From Antilocapra americana (taxonomy: Eukaryota; Chordata; Mammalia; Artiodactyla; Antilocapridae), in NCBI GenBank assembly GCA_007570785.1, contig ML662465.1, positions 2,060,957 to 2,124,956 on the forward strand: a stretch of 64,000 bases of DNA, given 5' to 3'. The translations under genes and the position numbers were made by a program. This document shows, piece after piece, positions 35,304-46,232 of the stretch (its first letter is position 1; the number at the start of each line of letters is the position of its first letter). The notes under the pieces are model-generated. The model saw nothing but the letters and a program-made list of their open reading frames with translations. It ran no database searches and had not been told where the DNA came from.

Positions 35304-35511
35304 ATGGGGCATGGCACTAGTGGTAAAGAACCCATCCAACAATGCAAGAGTCATCAGAGACATGGGTTTGATCCCTGGGTTGGGAAGATGCCCTGGAGGA
35401 GGGCACGGCAACCCACTCCAGTATTCTTCCCTGGAGAATCCCATTGACAGAGGAACCTGGCAGGGTTGCAGGGTCGCAAAGAGCCAGATACAACTGAAGT
35501 GACTTAGCATG
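35304..35511 (+). repeat. Bov-tA SINE
   Basis: Forward copy: GGTAAAGAACCCATCCAACA, CCACTCCAGTATTCTTCCCT and ACTGAAGTGACTTAGCATG. It starts about 70 bases from the KDM8 first-coding-exon acceptor. Confidence 0.88.
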
Positions 35512-35650
35512 TACACACAGGGAAAAATAAGTTACAGCAAAACATCATGTTCTATGCCTATATACCCGTGTTTCTATATTATCATAAGGCTGAAGGGAAG
35601 AAAGCTAGATCTGTGATGACATCCAGTGGCCAGAATGTCAACCACTGAGA

Positions 35651-35690
35651 TTTTTCAAAAACCCAAATGAACTTTTTGGCTAACCTAATA
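35651..35690. mobile_element. Mariner terminal inverted repeat remnant
   Basis: CAAAAACCCAAATGAACTTT followed by TTGGCTAACC matches the terminal repeat of the mariner (Hsmar1-like) elements known in ruminants. No transposase frame is present and only one end is seen. Confidence 0.6.
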
Positions 35691-36332
35691 TATATAAAGA
35701 ATTTTCCTAGATAAAGAGATCCAGGGACCATGCACACACCTGGTCCCCTATGGAATCCCAAGGCTTCCCTACTTGTCCCATGTAATGTACATCTTATCTG
35801 TACATTACAGAGAAGATGTACACCCTCCTGTGAGGGCAGGGTCCCCACCTGCCTGGGTCACCACTGTATCTTCAGGGCCTGGCATAACACTAGGCATGCA
35901 GCGGTCACTGAACCCATGTTTGTTCAGAGAGGAACATGTACTGTCCTTGTCTGGAATGCCTCCAACACCCCTCCTCTCTGGCAAACTCCTATCCAACCTT
36001 TAAGGCCCATCTTAAGTGATCCCCTATGTGAAGCCAACCAAGATTCACTGACAGTGTGGGTTTGAACAGCCCTTGAGTTTCTTGCAGTCAGGCTCATAGT
36101 GGGCACTAAATTCAGACCACTGAAGGAATGATACCTTTCCTCCTGTCTCAGGAGGAAACCTGGAAATCCATAAATCCTATACAATAAGGTTTATCACAGT
36201 TGATGCCTTTAGTATCATCATTTTAGCCTGGACATTATATACAGATGGCAGGCCAGTCTCTAGGAATAATAAGTGAATAGTCACTGCTCACAAATTATGG
36301 TTATCTATTTGTACTACTATGTTGTAGGTGAC

Positions 36333-36547
36333 GGCTTCCCAGGTGGCTCAGTGGTAAAGAATCTGCCTGCCAATCAATACAGGAGACACAAGGGATGCCG
36401 GTTCCATCCCCGGGCTGAGAAGACCTCCTGGAAAAGGAAAGGGCACCCCACTCCACTATTCTTGCCTGGGAAATCCCAAGGACAGAAGAGCCTGGTGGGC
36501 TACAGTCCATGGGGTTGCAAAGAGTTGGACGCGACTGAGCACGCACA
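36333..36547 (+). repeat. Bov-tA SINE
   Basis: Forward copy from GGCTTCCCAGGTGGCTCAGT to GAGTTGGACGCGACTGAGCA. Confidence 0.93.
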
Positions 36548-36649
36548 TAGGTTGCAGGTGTTATACTGACAGCTGTCATACTCCCTATTTCGTGCGATAC
36601 TAAGAAATAGGGACCATCACGCTTTTGCAGAGACTGTTCTATGCTGGGG

Positions 36650-36830
36650 GTCAACACACTTTATCTGTGAAGGGCCAGATATCAAATATTTTAGGCTTTG
36701 CAGGCCATACAGTCACTGTTGCTACTCTGTCACGGTAGCACCAAAGTAGCTTTACACAGCAGGTAAACAGATGGGCATGGTGTGCTCCAGTGAAACTCTA
36801 TTCACAAAACAAACTCTGGCTTAAAGGTCA
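36650..36830 (+). repeat. hAT-type non-autonomous DNA transposon
   Basis: AAGGGCCAGATATCAAATAT followed by TTAGGCTTTGCAGGCCATAC is a hallmark of a common mammalian hAT-Charlie short element. I am not certain of its family name. Confidence 0.6.
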
Positions 36831-37825
36831 CCACAGTCTGTCCCATCTTCTTCCTGGGCACACAGTTAGACCCCATTTCTCTCTCTCACTTGCAGTAAGA
36901 TGTGAGCATCACACCATGTTCCAGCTAATGCATGGAATGGGGCATGGAAGGTTCCAAGCCTGGTCCATACAGACTACCCCTACCCACTGACTGGAAGAGA
37001 AGGACTCTGAGGCAGAGCCACAAGACACCCCCCTAACCAGAATATCCATGCTGGAACGCTTCGTGAGCAAAAAATAAACTTGTGTTTAGCCACGACAGTG
37101 TTGATGATGCTTGCTATAACAGCTGTCCTGCCCTGACTGATCAGTAACTTCTTTCTGGTGTAGAGGAAAGAGATGCAGAGAACACACGGGGCATTTGGTG
37201 AGTTTTGGTGGCTTGGAATATTTTCTCTTTCTTAACAGCACATCTCCATTTCCTTTTGAGAGATTCCGTCATGCCCCCTGAGTTCAGTGTGGTGGGATGT
37301 TGCCAAGGGGTGGGTATGTGACCGAAGTTAGTCAATGAGTTGCCTCTTTTGAATGTAGACTTTAAGTAGATCAACTAGACCAGAGACAGCTGACATTTCA
37401 TTCTTCCTGGTGGCAGCTTCTCGACCAGATTGTTCTTGCTAGGGTTTCACAATCATGGTCTACAAGTCCTAGGATGCAGAACCATTTTAGTTCTTGTCGT
37501 TTCTAAGTCCAGTTCTCCAGCTTTTTGCTGATTCCATGGGCTCCAAAAGCCTTCCAAGAAATTTCCTCTTGCTTATGTCAGCCAGGATTGGTTTCTGAGG
37601 TTCCTAATGAAAGAACCCTTCACACTCAGGAGCCACTGGTGGATGGTGACGGCAAGAATGAAGACTTGCCTGTGATAAAGCCCCATCAGATGCTTCACTT
37701 CCTGTGAGGGAAGAAAGCCAGTCATCCTCTGGCAGAAGAGAGCCCAGTGACCCTTGCTTGCTATTATGAACACTCTCATCTAATCCCCCTTCTCTTGAGT
37801 ATGGGCAGGACCTGTAAATTTGAGT

Positions 37826-38310
37826 GGTAGGCAGAATAATATCCCCCAAAGATGTCCACATCCTAAACCCCAGAACCTGTGAGGATGTTACCTAACGTGG
37901 CAAAAGGGACTTTGTAGATGTGACTAAGAATAAGGGATTATCCTGGGTTATCTAGCTGGGCCCAACCTAACACTCAAGTCCTTGACAGGACCGTTCCTGG
38001 CTAAAGTAAGGGTCAGAGGGAAATGTGATTACAGAATTGTCAGAGAGATGCAGTGTTGCTTTGAAGATGGAGGAAGGGAGTCCCAAGCCAGGGAACATGG
38101 GCGATCTCTAGAAGGTGGAAAAGGCAAGGAAACAGAATCTCCCTTAGAGCCTTCAGAAGAGAATGAAGCCCTCCTGAGACCTTGATTTTGATTCCATGTT
38201 GCACTTTTGGCCTACAGAACTGTAAGCTAATAAATTCTTCTTGTTTTAAGTCACCAAGTTTCCGGTAACTAGTTACATCAGCAATAGAAAACTATTAATA
38301 CATGCCTCCG
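37826..38310 (+). mobile_element. MaLR-like (MLT1-type) solo LTR
   Basis: The sequence starts GGTAGGCAGAATAATATCCC, continues with CCTGTGAGGATGTTACCTAA and ends AGTCACCAAGTTTCCGGTAA. The order matches an ERVL-MaLR-type solo LTR. It is non-coding and ancient; no viral gene is present. Confidence 0.6.
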
Positions 38311-38349
38311 GCCAACAGGTAGGTTGGTGTAGGTTTGGTGTTTGTTAAG

Positions 38350-38543
38350 TGTGTTGGTCTCTCAGTCATGTCTGACTCTTTGTGACCCCATGGACTGTGC
38401 CCTGCCAGGCTCCTCTGTCCATAGAATTCTCCAAGAAGAATACTGGAGTGGATAGCTAATCCCTTCTCCAGGGGATCTTCCCAACCAAGGGATGGAACTC
38501 AGGTCTCCTGCATTGCAGGCAGATTCTTTATGTCTGAGCCATG
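38350..38543 (-). repeat. Bov-tA SINE
   Basis: Reverse copy from GTGTTGGTCTCTCAGTCATG to TTCTTTATGTCTGAGCCATG, slightly truncated at the tRNA-like end. Confidence 0.9.
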
Positions 38544-38545
38544 TG

Positions 38546-39145
38546 TAGCTATTTACTTTTTGGCCTAAGAGATGAGATGTCATTTCTGGGATCAGGTTCC
38601 ATAAGACTGAGTGTCCATTTTGCTGGCAGACTCTCTCTACTACCTTCTTGGTTTGCATGCACTGATGAGCAAGTGGCCCTGCTGTAGGGGCCCATGTGAC
38701 AAAGAACTGAGGGTGGCTTAGGACTAAGAGCAAGCTAGGAACTGAGGGCCCTCCTGGAATCCAACAGCCCTCCAGGAACTGAATTTTCCCAATAATCACA
38801 GGTGCTAGTGGAGTAGGAAATGGTAACCCACTCCAGAATTCTTGACTGGAGAATTCCATGGACAGAGGAGCCTGGCAGGCTACAGTCCATTAGGTCACAG
38901 AGTCGGACACGACTGAGTGAATGAACATGCATGCATACAGGTGCTTAGATCTTTACTCAGTTGAACCTTCAGATAAGAGCTCAGCGCTGACACCATAACT
39001 GGAGCCTTGAGAGAGATCCTGATGCAGAAAAAACCAGCTAGCCCACGCCCAGACTCCCAACCTGCAGAAACTGAGATAGGAAACGTGTGTTGTTTTAAGC
39101 CACTAAATTTATGGTGATTTGTTACACAGTAATAGATAATAAGGC
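38546..39145 (+). mobile_element. Second MaLR-like LTR, split by a SINE
   Basis: GATGAGATGTCATTTCTGGG, GTGACAAAGAACTGAGGGTG and, after the SINE at 38802-38938, TTGTTTTAAGCCACTAAATT follow the LTR order. The 3' end is similar to the element at 37826-38310, but the bodies differ. Confidence 0.55.
38802..38938 (+). repeat. Bov-tA SINE, 5'-truncated
   Basis: Forward 3' half only: GGAAATGGTAACCCACTCCA to CGGACACGACTGAGTGAATG. It lacks the tRNA-like head. Confidence 0.85.
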
Positions 39146-39310
39146 AAAAGGAGAAGAGAGTGGGAGAGGATGAGATGGTTGGATGGCATCACCAACTCAA
39201 TGGACATGAACTTGGGGCAAACTCCGGGAGATAGTGAGGGACAGGGAAAGCCTGGCATGCTGCAGTCCATGGGGTCGCAAAGAGTTAGACATGACTTAGT
39301 GACTGAACGA
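39143..39310 (+). repeat. BovB LINE 3' tail
   Basis: Forward copy from AAGGAGAAGAGAGTGGGAGA and GAGATGGTTGGATGGCATCA to AGACATGACTTAGTGACTGA; strongly 5'-truncated. Confidence 0.88.
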
Positions 39311-39640
39311 CAGACGATAGTAAACACTTCTACAAGACTTCCTGGACACCTTGGGACTCTTATCTATAACTCAGAGAGAACAGGAGGACAAACATGGCTC
39401 CCTTTGGCCCTAATGTGTGTGAAGTGGTCAGCAGTAGATAGAGAAGCAAAGCTGTGTGAAACATGCTAGAGATATGGGCCCTGAAGGTGCTCCAGGCAAG
39501 CCATTTCTATTCCCGGGCCCATTCCAGCTCACTCCCCACCAGCTCAGGAATATTTGGGATTCAGCAGGCAGAATCCATAAGAGTGTTAGATGAATTGCCT
39601 CATTCCCTCTCCCAAATGAAGAACCTTCAAAGCTGATAAC

Positions 39641-40140
39641 GTACATGAAGTGTTTACTGTAAGCCAGGAATGCTCCAAGTACTTTATATATACTCAGTTC
39701 TTACAGAAACTCTGAGAAAAGTATTATCACCTCCATCTTACAGATAAGGAAGCTACAGCAGAAAAGTTAATTGACCTCCCAAAGCAATTCAGCGAGTTCA
39801 AGAGGTGGAGCAGAAATTTCAAACTCAGGCAGGACTTCCCTGGTGGTCCAGTGGTTAAGAATCCACCTGCCAGTGCAGGGGACACCAGTTTGATCCCTGG
39901 TCTGTGAAGATCCCCCATGCCTCTGGGCAACTAAGCCTATGCATCACAACTATGGACCTGTGCTCTAGAAACCACACTCTGCAACAAGAGAAGCCACCTG
40001 AATGAGAAGCCCAAGAACTGCAACTAGAGAGTAACCCCTGCTCTCTGCAAGTAGGGAAAGCCCGCACGCAGCAACGACAACCTAGCACAGCCAACATAAA
40101 TAAATATTAAAAAAAAAAAAACCCAAAACCTCAGTCTAGT
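39641..40140. repeat. Reverse MIR interrupted by a forward CHR SINE
   Basis: MIR text (CCATCTTACAGATAAGGAAG) is interrupted at about 39834 by a CHR SINE in forward orientation (GGACTTCCCTGGTGGTCCAG through GCAACAAGAGAAGCCACCTG to an A12 tail near 40110-40122). Sequence after the tail seems to continue the MIR. Confidence 0.75.
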
Positions 40141-40221
40141 CCCCCAATCCGTGATCTTATAGATGAGGGAGCAGAGCCACAAGACCATGAGCCAACACAT
40201 GGTGAAGCCAGACTTCTGGGT

Positions 40222-40352
40222 TAATTCCATTCTTCTTTTTAGCTGCACCATGCAGCATGTGGGATCTTAGTTCCCAGATCAGGGATTGAACCCATGGCCC
40301 CCATGATGGAAGCACGGAGTCCTAATCACTGGGCCGCCGGGGAATCCCCTAG
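40222..40352 (-). repeat. CHR-type SINE, short
   Basis: Reverse copy: GCAGCATGTGGGATCTTAGT to GGGCCGCCGGGGAATCCCC. Confidence 0.8.
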
Positions 40353-40599
40353 GTTAACTCTGAAGAAAACTCTGAGGAATCATTATTATCCTCATTCTAC
40401 AGATGAGAAAATCCTATCAATTCCCATAAGAGGAGAGTAAACCTGTCCCACTTGTTACTGTGTTTGAGGGACCTCATCCTGGTCCTGTCCAAAAGTAAGC
40501 GCAGTAATGAGTTCTCCTCAGTGCTGTAGTCCATTCTGGTTTCCCTAGCACCCGTCTAATTTTGTTCCTCACAGTATTGGGGAACTGAACAGGGATGTA

Positions 40600-41015
40600 T
40601 GTGCTCATTTCTCCTGAAACCCCACCCTCTTATTTTGCTGATGAGGAAACTGAAGTCCAGGAGAAAAAATGAAGTGACTTGACCAAAACACCATGGTTGA
40701 TCAAAGGCGCAGAGACAGGACTTAAAACTTCTGGTCAACCTCCATGCCTTTTGGCCCTATGCCACGTGAATGCTCCAAGGTCTGTCTGTCTTTTGGGGCC
40801 TCATCACGCAGCTTGCAGATCTTAGGTCCCCAGCTAAGACTGAACCCGAGGTGGACCACCAGGCTATCTCCAACGCTGCCTGTTTTGTATACATTATTTA
40901 ACATATCCCTTACAACTCTACAGTGTGAGGTTTTACAGGCGAGTGAAGTGAGATTTGAGAGAAGAAGCAGTCTGTCCCAAACTTCACAGCTAGTGGCAGT
41001 GAGCACCCAGAACAC
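40600..41015 (-). repeat. MIR remnants
   Basis: Two reverse MIR-like pieces: TTTTGCTGATGAGGAAACTG near 40636 and ACTTCACAGCTAGTGGCAGT near 40979. They are diverged, and exact ends are uncertain. Confidence 0.55.
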
Positions 41016-41429
41016 TCTGCATTTGGGCAAGAGGACTGGGTCAGCTTTTGGAGCTCTGGATCCCAGCTCAGGCCTTGGTCCACAGTGGCTAGCCTTCCCA
41101 GCAGGCTTACTGCGTGACGGACTCGGAGAGCCTGTGTGGCCTGGCCCAGGCCTGCAGGATGATTCCTATCTCCAGCTCCTAGAAGATTCCTCAACACCTT
41201 GCGTTGGCCTCGTTAATAGCCATCTTAGAAGTTTCCCAGCGCAGCCTTCCCGCACTGGTGCTCTTACCCACCAGCCACACGCAGAAGAGCACATGGACCC
41301 ACCAACTGGCCTCCCTAGGTGGCCTCAGGGCTCATCTCCTTGAGTGTCTCACCTGAGTCTTACAAAGCACTGTTTTGCCAAGTGGTAAAACCATGAGTAA
41401 TTTTAATTTTCTTCTTTCTTTTCTGCTTT

Positions 41430-41825
41430 CTATATTAAAAAAAATTATTTGCTTTTGATTGAAGAATAATTGCTTTACACTACTGTGTTAGTCTCTGCCA
41501 TACAGCAGGGCTTCCCTGATAGCTCAGTTGGTAAAGAATCCGGCTGCTATTCAGGAGACGCTGGTTCGATTCCTGGCTCGGAAAGATCCCCTGGAGAAGG
41601 GATAGACTACCCACTCCAGTATTCTGGCCTGGAGAATTCCATGGACTGTATAGTCCATGGGATCACAAAGAGTCGGACAGGACTGAGTGCCTTTCACGGC
41701 CATACAGCAACATGAATCAGCCACAGGTATGCATATGTCCCCTCCCTCTTGAACCCCCCCCCCCCCCTCCTACCCCCTCCCACCCCTCTAGGTTGTCACA
41801 GAGCACTGGTTTGAGCTCCCTGAGT
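41430..41825 (-). repeat. Artiodactyl L1 3' end with nested Bov-tA SINE
   Basis: Reverse L1 tail (TTGAAGAATAATTGCTTTAC, ACATGAATCAGCCACAGGTA, CCTCCCTCTTGAACC). A forward Bov-tA at 41508-41698 splits it and is flanked by an 11-bp target-site duplication, GCCATACAGCA, at 41497-41507 and 41699-41709. A C-rich run of more than 14 bases follows at about 41752. Confidence 0.85.
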
Positions 41826-42628
41826 CGTGTCTGAAAACCTCATCTCGGGTGTGGAAAGACCTCAGAGGCCTCATATTCTGGCTTCTCACAAAGGTCTATA
41901 AAAAGGTCTCCCAGAAGACTACCTATTTGTCTTAATAGAAAAATGGCTTCAGTTGGGGCTTATGTACCAGCTTTGTAAATTGGTCTCTTGTGGCCTTATT
42001 AAATAGCCTCCCAGAGGGTTTCAAATGACCTATAAACTAGTTCCCCAGGATGCAGAATTTTAACCTTTGTAAACCGGCCTCCCCCGGTGACCTCGCAGAG
42101 CTCACAAAGGCCTGACAAGACCCGCCTTCAAGGTGGCCTCACGGACTGCTTTGCAAAACAGCTTCCCAAGGTGGTCTTGTATTTGGTTTTCAAAAATACA
42201 AATGAAAGCTGGCTGAATGGCTGCTTTGCCTACTGGTGGCGGGAGAGCCTCAGGTCGATGGCCACATGGACCAGCCTTCTGAGAGGGAGGGCCTCAAGAT
42301 GGCTGTACAAAACAGCCTCCTCTTGGCCACATTAAATAGCCAGAGTAATTGACTTTGAGTCCAGAATCCCTCAGCAAATGTCTTACAACAAGGCCTTCGG
42401 AATCTTACGCTGACACTGCACAACACAGCCTTTCAGAGATGGGAGCTGCAGGAGAGCTGGGTTTGTTTTCAAAATGGTTTTACAGGTTGCCTCTGTATGA
42501 GTCGCCCGAAATGGCCCTGCAGTCTCATGACTGACCTTGAACACTACCCTCCGAGAGAGCCTTACGAGGGCACCACGTGGCAGCCACAGCGAGGCACGGT
42601 GCAGGCCGTCTGTGTGCATGCGTGCATG

Positions 42629-42836
42629 TGTGTGAAGTCGCTGCAATCCTGTCGACTCTGCGACCCCACGGACCATAGCCCGCCAGGCTCCTCTGTCCAT
42701 GGGATTCTCCAGCCAAGAATACTGGGGTGGGTTGCTATGCCCTCCTCCAGGGATCTTCCCAACCTGGGGAGTGAACTCCCATCTCTTCCATTTCCTGCAC
42801 TGGCAGGCGGGTTCTTTACCACTACCTCCTGGGAGT
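42629..42836 (-). repeat. Bov-tA SINE
   Basis: Reverse copy from TGTGAAGTCGCTGCAATCCT to TTACCACTACCTCCTGGG; inserted in the minisatellite. Confidence 0.9.
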
Positions 42837-43260
42837 AGTTTTATACACCACTTGGTTCCACAGGCTTCCCAGAACCTTTCCTGATTTGGTTTTTTAAATA
42901 GTTGTCACTTCAAACAAGCCTTCAGGGGAGGAGTCACATCCTATTATAGTCTTCCAAAGTGGTCTCATGATCTGTTTTAAAAACTGGCTTCTTTACATAC
43001 TGGGCTCTTGTGTGAGGGCCAGGGGAGGCCTGGACTTTGTCTCAGCTTTACAAACCTATCTTCTGTGATTCCTGTTGGCCATCTGAAATGGCCTTAGAGG
43101 AGAAAGGGCCCTCACTGGCTGTATGAAACAGTTATCCAGAGGAGCTGGCCTTACAAGGCTGTAGGCGGCAGCTTTCACACCACCAGTTGATACAGCCTTT
43201 CAGTGAAGGTCAGGAATAGGCTACACGACACTGCTTTTCTCAGTGGCCTCACATTGGTGC

Positions 43261-43483
43261 TTGTGTGCTAAGTTGCTTCAGTCGAGTCTAACTAACTCTG
43301 CAACCTTACAGACGGTTGCCCACCAGGCTCCTCTGTCCATGAGATTCTCCAGGCAAGAATACTGGAGTGGGTTGCCACGCCCTCCTTCAGGGAATCTTCC
43401 CAACCCAGGGATCATACATGCATCTCTTACATCTCCTGCACTGGCAGGCAGATTCTTTACCAGTAGCACCACTGGGAAGCCCC
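43261..43483 (-). repeat. Bov-tA SINE
   Basis: Reverse copy from GTGTGCTAAGTTGCTTCAGT to GCACCACTGGGAAGCCCCC; inserted in the minisatellite. Confidence 0.9.
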
Positions 43484-43898
43484 CATCCAGGCCTCACATC
43501 CAGGCTTTACAAATCAGGCTTCCAGCACTCCCCATTGGTCTGACAGAAAGGTTTCTTGACAATTGTTACCAAGCAATTTTCTGGAGAAAGGTATCAGCCT
43601 GAATAGCCTCACGGCCTGGCTTTGCTGATTTGCTTCCCAGAGTTCCTCACCGGATTTCCTTTTTAATAAAACACAGTAAATGAAGGGGCCTTCCAGAGGA
43701 GGGAATCAGGGTAAATTGTATGAACAATCTTCCAGAGTGGGACTGCAGCCTGGCCTTTACACTGCCCACTTGCCCACCCCCACACCTGACCAAGAGCTCC
43801 ACATAAAAGGGATAAGCAAGTTGCACAGACAGCCTTCTGGTAATCAGCTTTAGGTCGGTTAACCACAGAATTTACCATACAAACCAGGATACTAGGCA

Positions 43899-44101
43899 GT
43901 GCTGAGTTGCTCAGTCATGTTCAACTCTTTTGTGACCTCATGGACTGTAGCCTACCAGGCTCCTCCATCTGTGGAATTTCCCAGGCAAGAATACTGGAGT
44001 GGGTTGCCATTTCCTCCTCCAGGGTATCTTTCTGACCCAGGGATAGAACCCGAGGCACCCATGTCTCCCACAATGGCAGGTGGATTCTTCACCTGGGAAG
44101 C
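43899..44101 (-). repeat. Bov-tA SINE
   Basis: Reverse copy from GTGCTGAGTTGCTCAGTCAT to GATTCTTCACCTGGGAAGC. Confidence 0.9.
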
Positions 44102-44351
44102 AGGATGCTATATATGTCTTTTGTTTATAAGCCTAAGCTTGGTAAAATATACATTTATTTTTTCTTTCAAAATTGTTTATTCTCATCATTTTCTCTGTTC
44201 TTCACTGCTTGGGAATGTCATTTCTGCATGTAGGAATTTCACCTTATACAAGTTGAATACTGGAAGTGCTGAATATTGGAAGTAGCTTTCAGGGACAAGT
44301 CATAAATTGGCATTATTCCAGGCAAATTGCTACCCACAGTTCCCCAAATCA

Positions 44352-45040
44352 TCAGTTCAGTTCAGTCGCTCAGTTATGTCTGACTCTTTGCGAGTCCGAC
44401 TCAAGACTGTACTTGGACTGCAGCATGCCAGGCCTCCCTGTCCATCATCAACTCCTGGAGTTTACCCAAACTAATGTCCACTGAGTTGGTAATGCCATCC
44501 AACCAGCTCATTCTCTGTCGTCCCCTTCTCCTCCCGCCTTCAATCTTTCCGAGCATCAGGGTCTTTTCAAATGAGTCAGCTCTTCCCATCAGGTGGCCAA
44601 AGTATTGGAGTTTCAGCTTCAACATCAGTCCGTCCAATGAATATTCAGAACTGATTTCCTTTAGGATGGACTGGTTGGATCTCCTTGCAGTCCAAGGGAC
44701 TCTCAAGAGTCTTCTCCAACACCACAGTTCAAAAGCATCAATTCATCAGCATTCAGCTTTCTTTATAGTCCAACTCTCACAACCATACATGACTACTGGA
44801 AAAAACAAAGCTTTGACTAGACGGACCTTTGTTGGCAAAGTAATGTCTCTGCTTTATAATAAGCTGTCTAGGTTGGTCATAACTTTTCTTCCAAGGAGCA
44901 AGTGTCTTTTAACTTCATGGCTGCAGTCACCATCGACAGTGATTTTGGAGCCCAAGAAAATAAAGTCTGTCACTGTTTCCCCATCTATTTGTCATGAAGT
45001 GATGTGACCAGATGCCATGATCTTAGTTTTCTGAATGCTG
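44352..45040 (-). repeat. BovB LINE 3' part
   Basis: Reverse BovB from CAGTTCAGTCGCTCAGTTAT through TCTTTCCGAGCATCAGGGTC and CATACATGACTACTGGAAAA to about 45040. It covers the ORF2 C-terminal region and is inactive. The long forward frame at 44474-45007 is an antisense reading of this element, not a gene. Confidence 0.92.
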
Positions 45041-46232
45041 CCATATGAAAAAGCCCAGGTGGCCTTGTAAACTCACTTTAAAGTCAGTCTTCCTGGGATT
45101 AACTGGTATTGGCCTTAAAAGATGTCTTGTTGGTTACAGATGACTATTTTTTTAAAGGGGTGAGGGTAGAGGTGAATTGCCTTTTATAAAAGGTTGTATT
45201 AAATGAATGAACCTTCCAGAGAATGTTCCTGTGTCCTAGCTTTGTAAACTGACCTCCCAGAGCACCACCTGTCTGTACTGGCCTCTCCATGTGAGACAGC
45301 TTTCATGGGAAGGTCAGGTACGGGCTGCATAGAATTGTTCTTCTCAGTGGACTGTCTTGGCTTCTTACATAAAGGTCTGTTTGCTGGAATATGAAATAAT
45401 TTTGAAAAGGCAGGGATGGTGCTGGGGCGGGGGGGTGGTAGTTCAGAAAAACTGTATGAGCTAGCCTCTCACAGTAACTTTTGTCTTGGCTGAATAGACC
45501 ACTCTAATGTGAACTTCAAAACAGCTTCTTGCTGGTCACGTAAAACACCAAGGAGCCAGGTACAGGCTGTACACAACAAACCGCCTAACTCGGGTCCTGA
45601 ACGTCATGAATTCACATCCAGATGGAGGGCATCACTGGAAGGTGGCCGTCTGGTTGGCTGTTAGACAGCAGCCCAAGTGGGTTCCTGTCGGCTCTAAAAT
45701 AAAGCCTTCTAGGAAGCCACTGCAGTCACCCCAGAATTCTCTGAAATTATCCTGAAGGCTCTGAAGTGTGCTTCTCGGATTATATCAGCTGCAACCTAGC
45801 TTTCTGGGAACAGGCTGCTCAGTCCTGTGGGGTGCAGAAAGGCTGGGGCTGGAGCCCGCCGGTGCGATCCCGGCCCCTGCCCCGACGTGCTCTAACCCTG
45901 CTAAGCACCGCGACTTCTCCTGGCTGGATTCCGACGACTGTGCTCAGAGCTCGCCCCTAGCGAGCCAGACACCCGCTTCCTCCAGGCACCCGCAGGCACA
46001 GGCCCCAGCGGGTCCTCGAGGACGGCCGGACGGGCTCTGCGGATCCCCACCGCGCCTCCCCTGGGAGGCTTCACACCTTCCCCCTCCCCAGCGCCTCTGC
46101 CGGGGCTTTCTCTCCCTCAGTCTACAGTCGCGGCCCGCTGGTTCAAGCCTGCTCAGTCTTCCTGGTCCCAGACCGGTAACGGGTCAGGCAGAGGAGGGCG
46201 GTACAAACGCTGCGAAGCGCAGGGGCCTCAGA

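Larger units (their letters stand above)
41826..45830. repeat. Degenerate minisatellite, unit about 35-42 bp
   Basis: Once the SINE and BovB insertions are set aside, the stretch is a chain of diverged units with a core like CTTTGTAAACNGGCCTCC, often followed by CAGAGTGGCCTCA. Cores seen: CTTTGTAAATTGGTCTC (41971), CTATAAACTAGTTCCCC (42030), CTTTGTAAACCGGCCTCC (42065), CTTTGCAAAACAGCTTCC (42149), CTGTACAAAACAGCCTCC (42303), CTTTACAAACCTATCTTC (43045), CTTTACAAATCAGGCTTCC (43505), CTTTGCTGATTTGCTTCC (43620), CTTTGTAAACTGACCTCC (45240) and CTTCAAAACAGCTTCTTG (45514). It does not match any interspersed family I know. Limits are approximate. Confidence 0.7.

Noticed and set aside
44474..45007. 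177-residue forward open frame resembling a protein
   Set aside because: It is an antisense reading of a BovB LINE; the same string of residues recurs at other BovB copies in the window.
41826..45830. CRISPR-like array
   Set aside because: Units are diverged from one another and not separated by unique spacers of constant length; the genome is mammalian.
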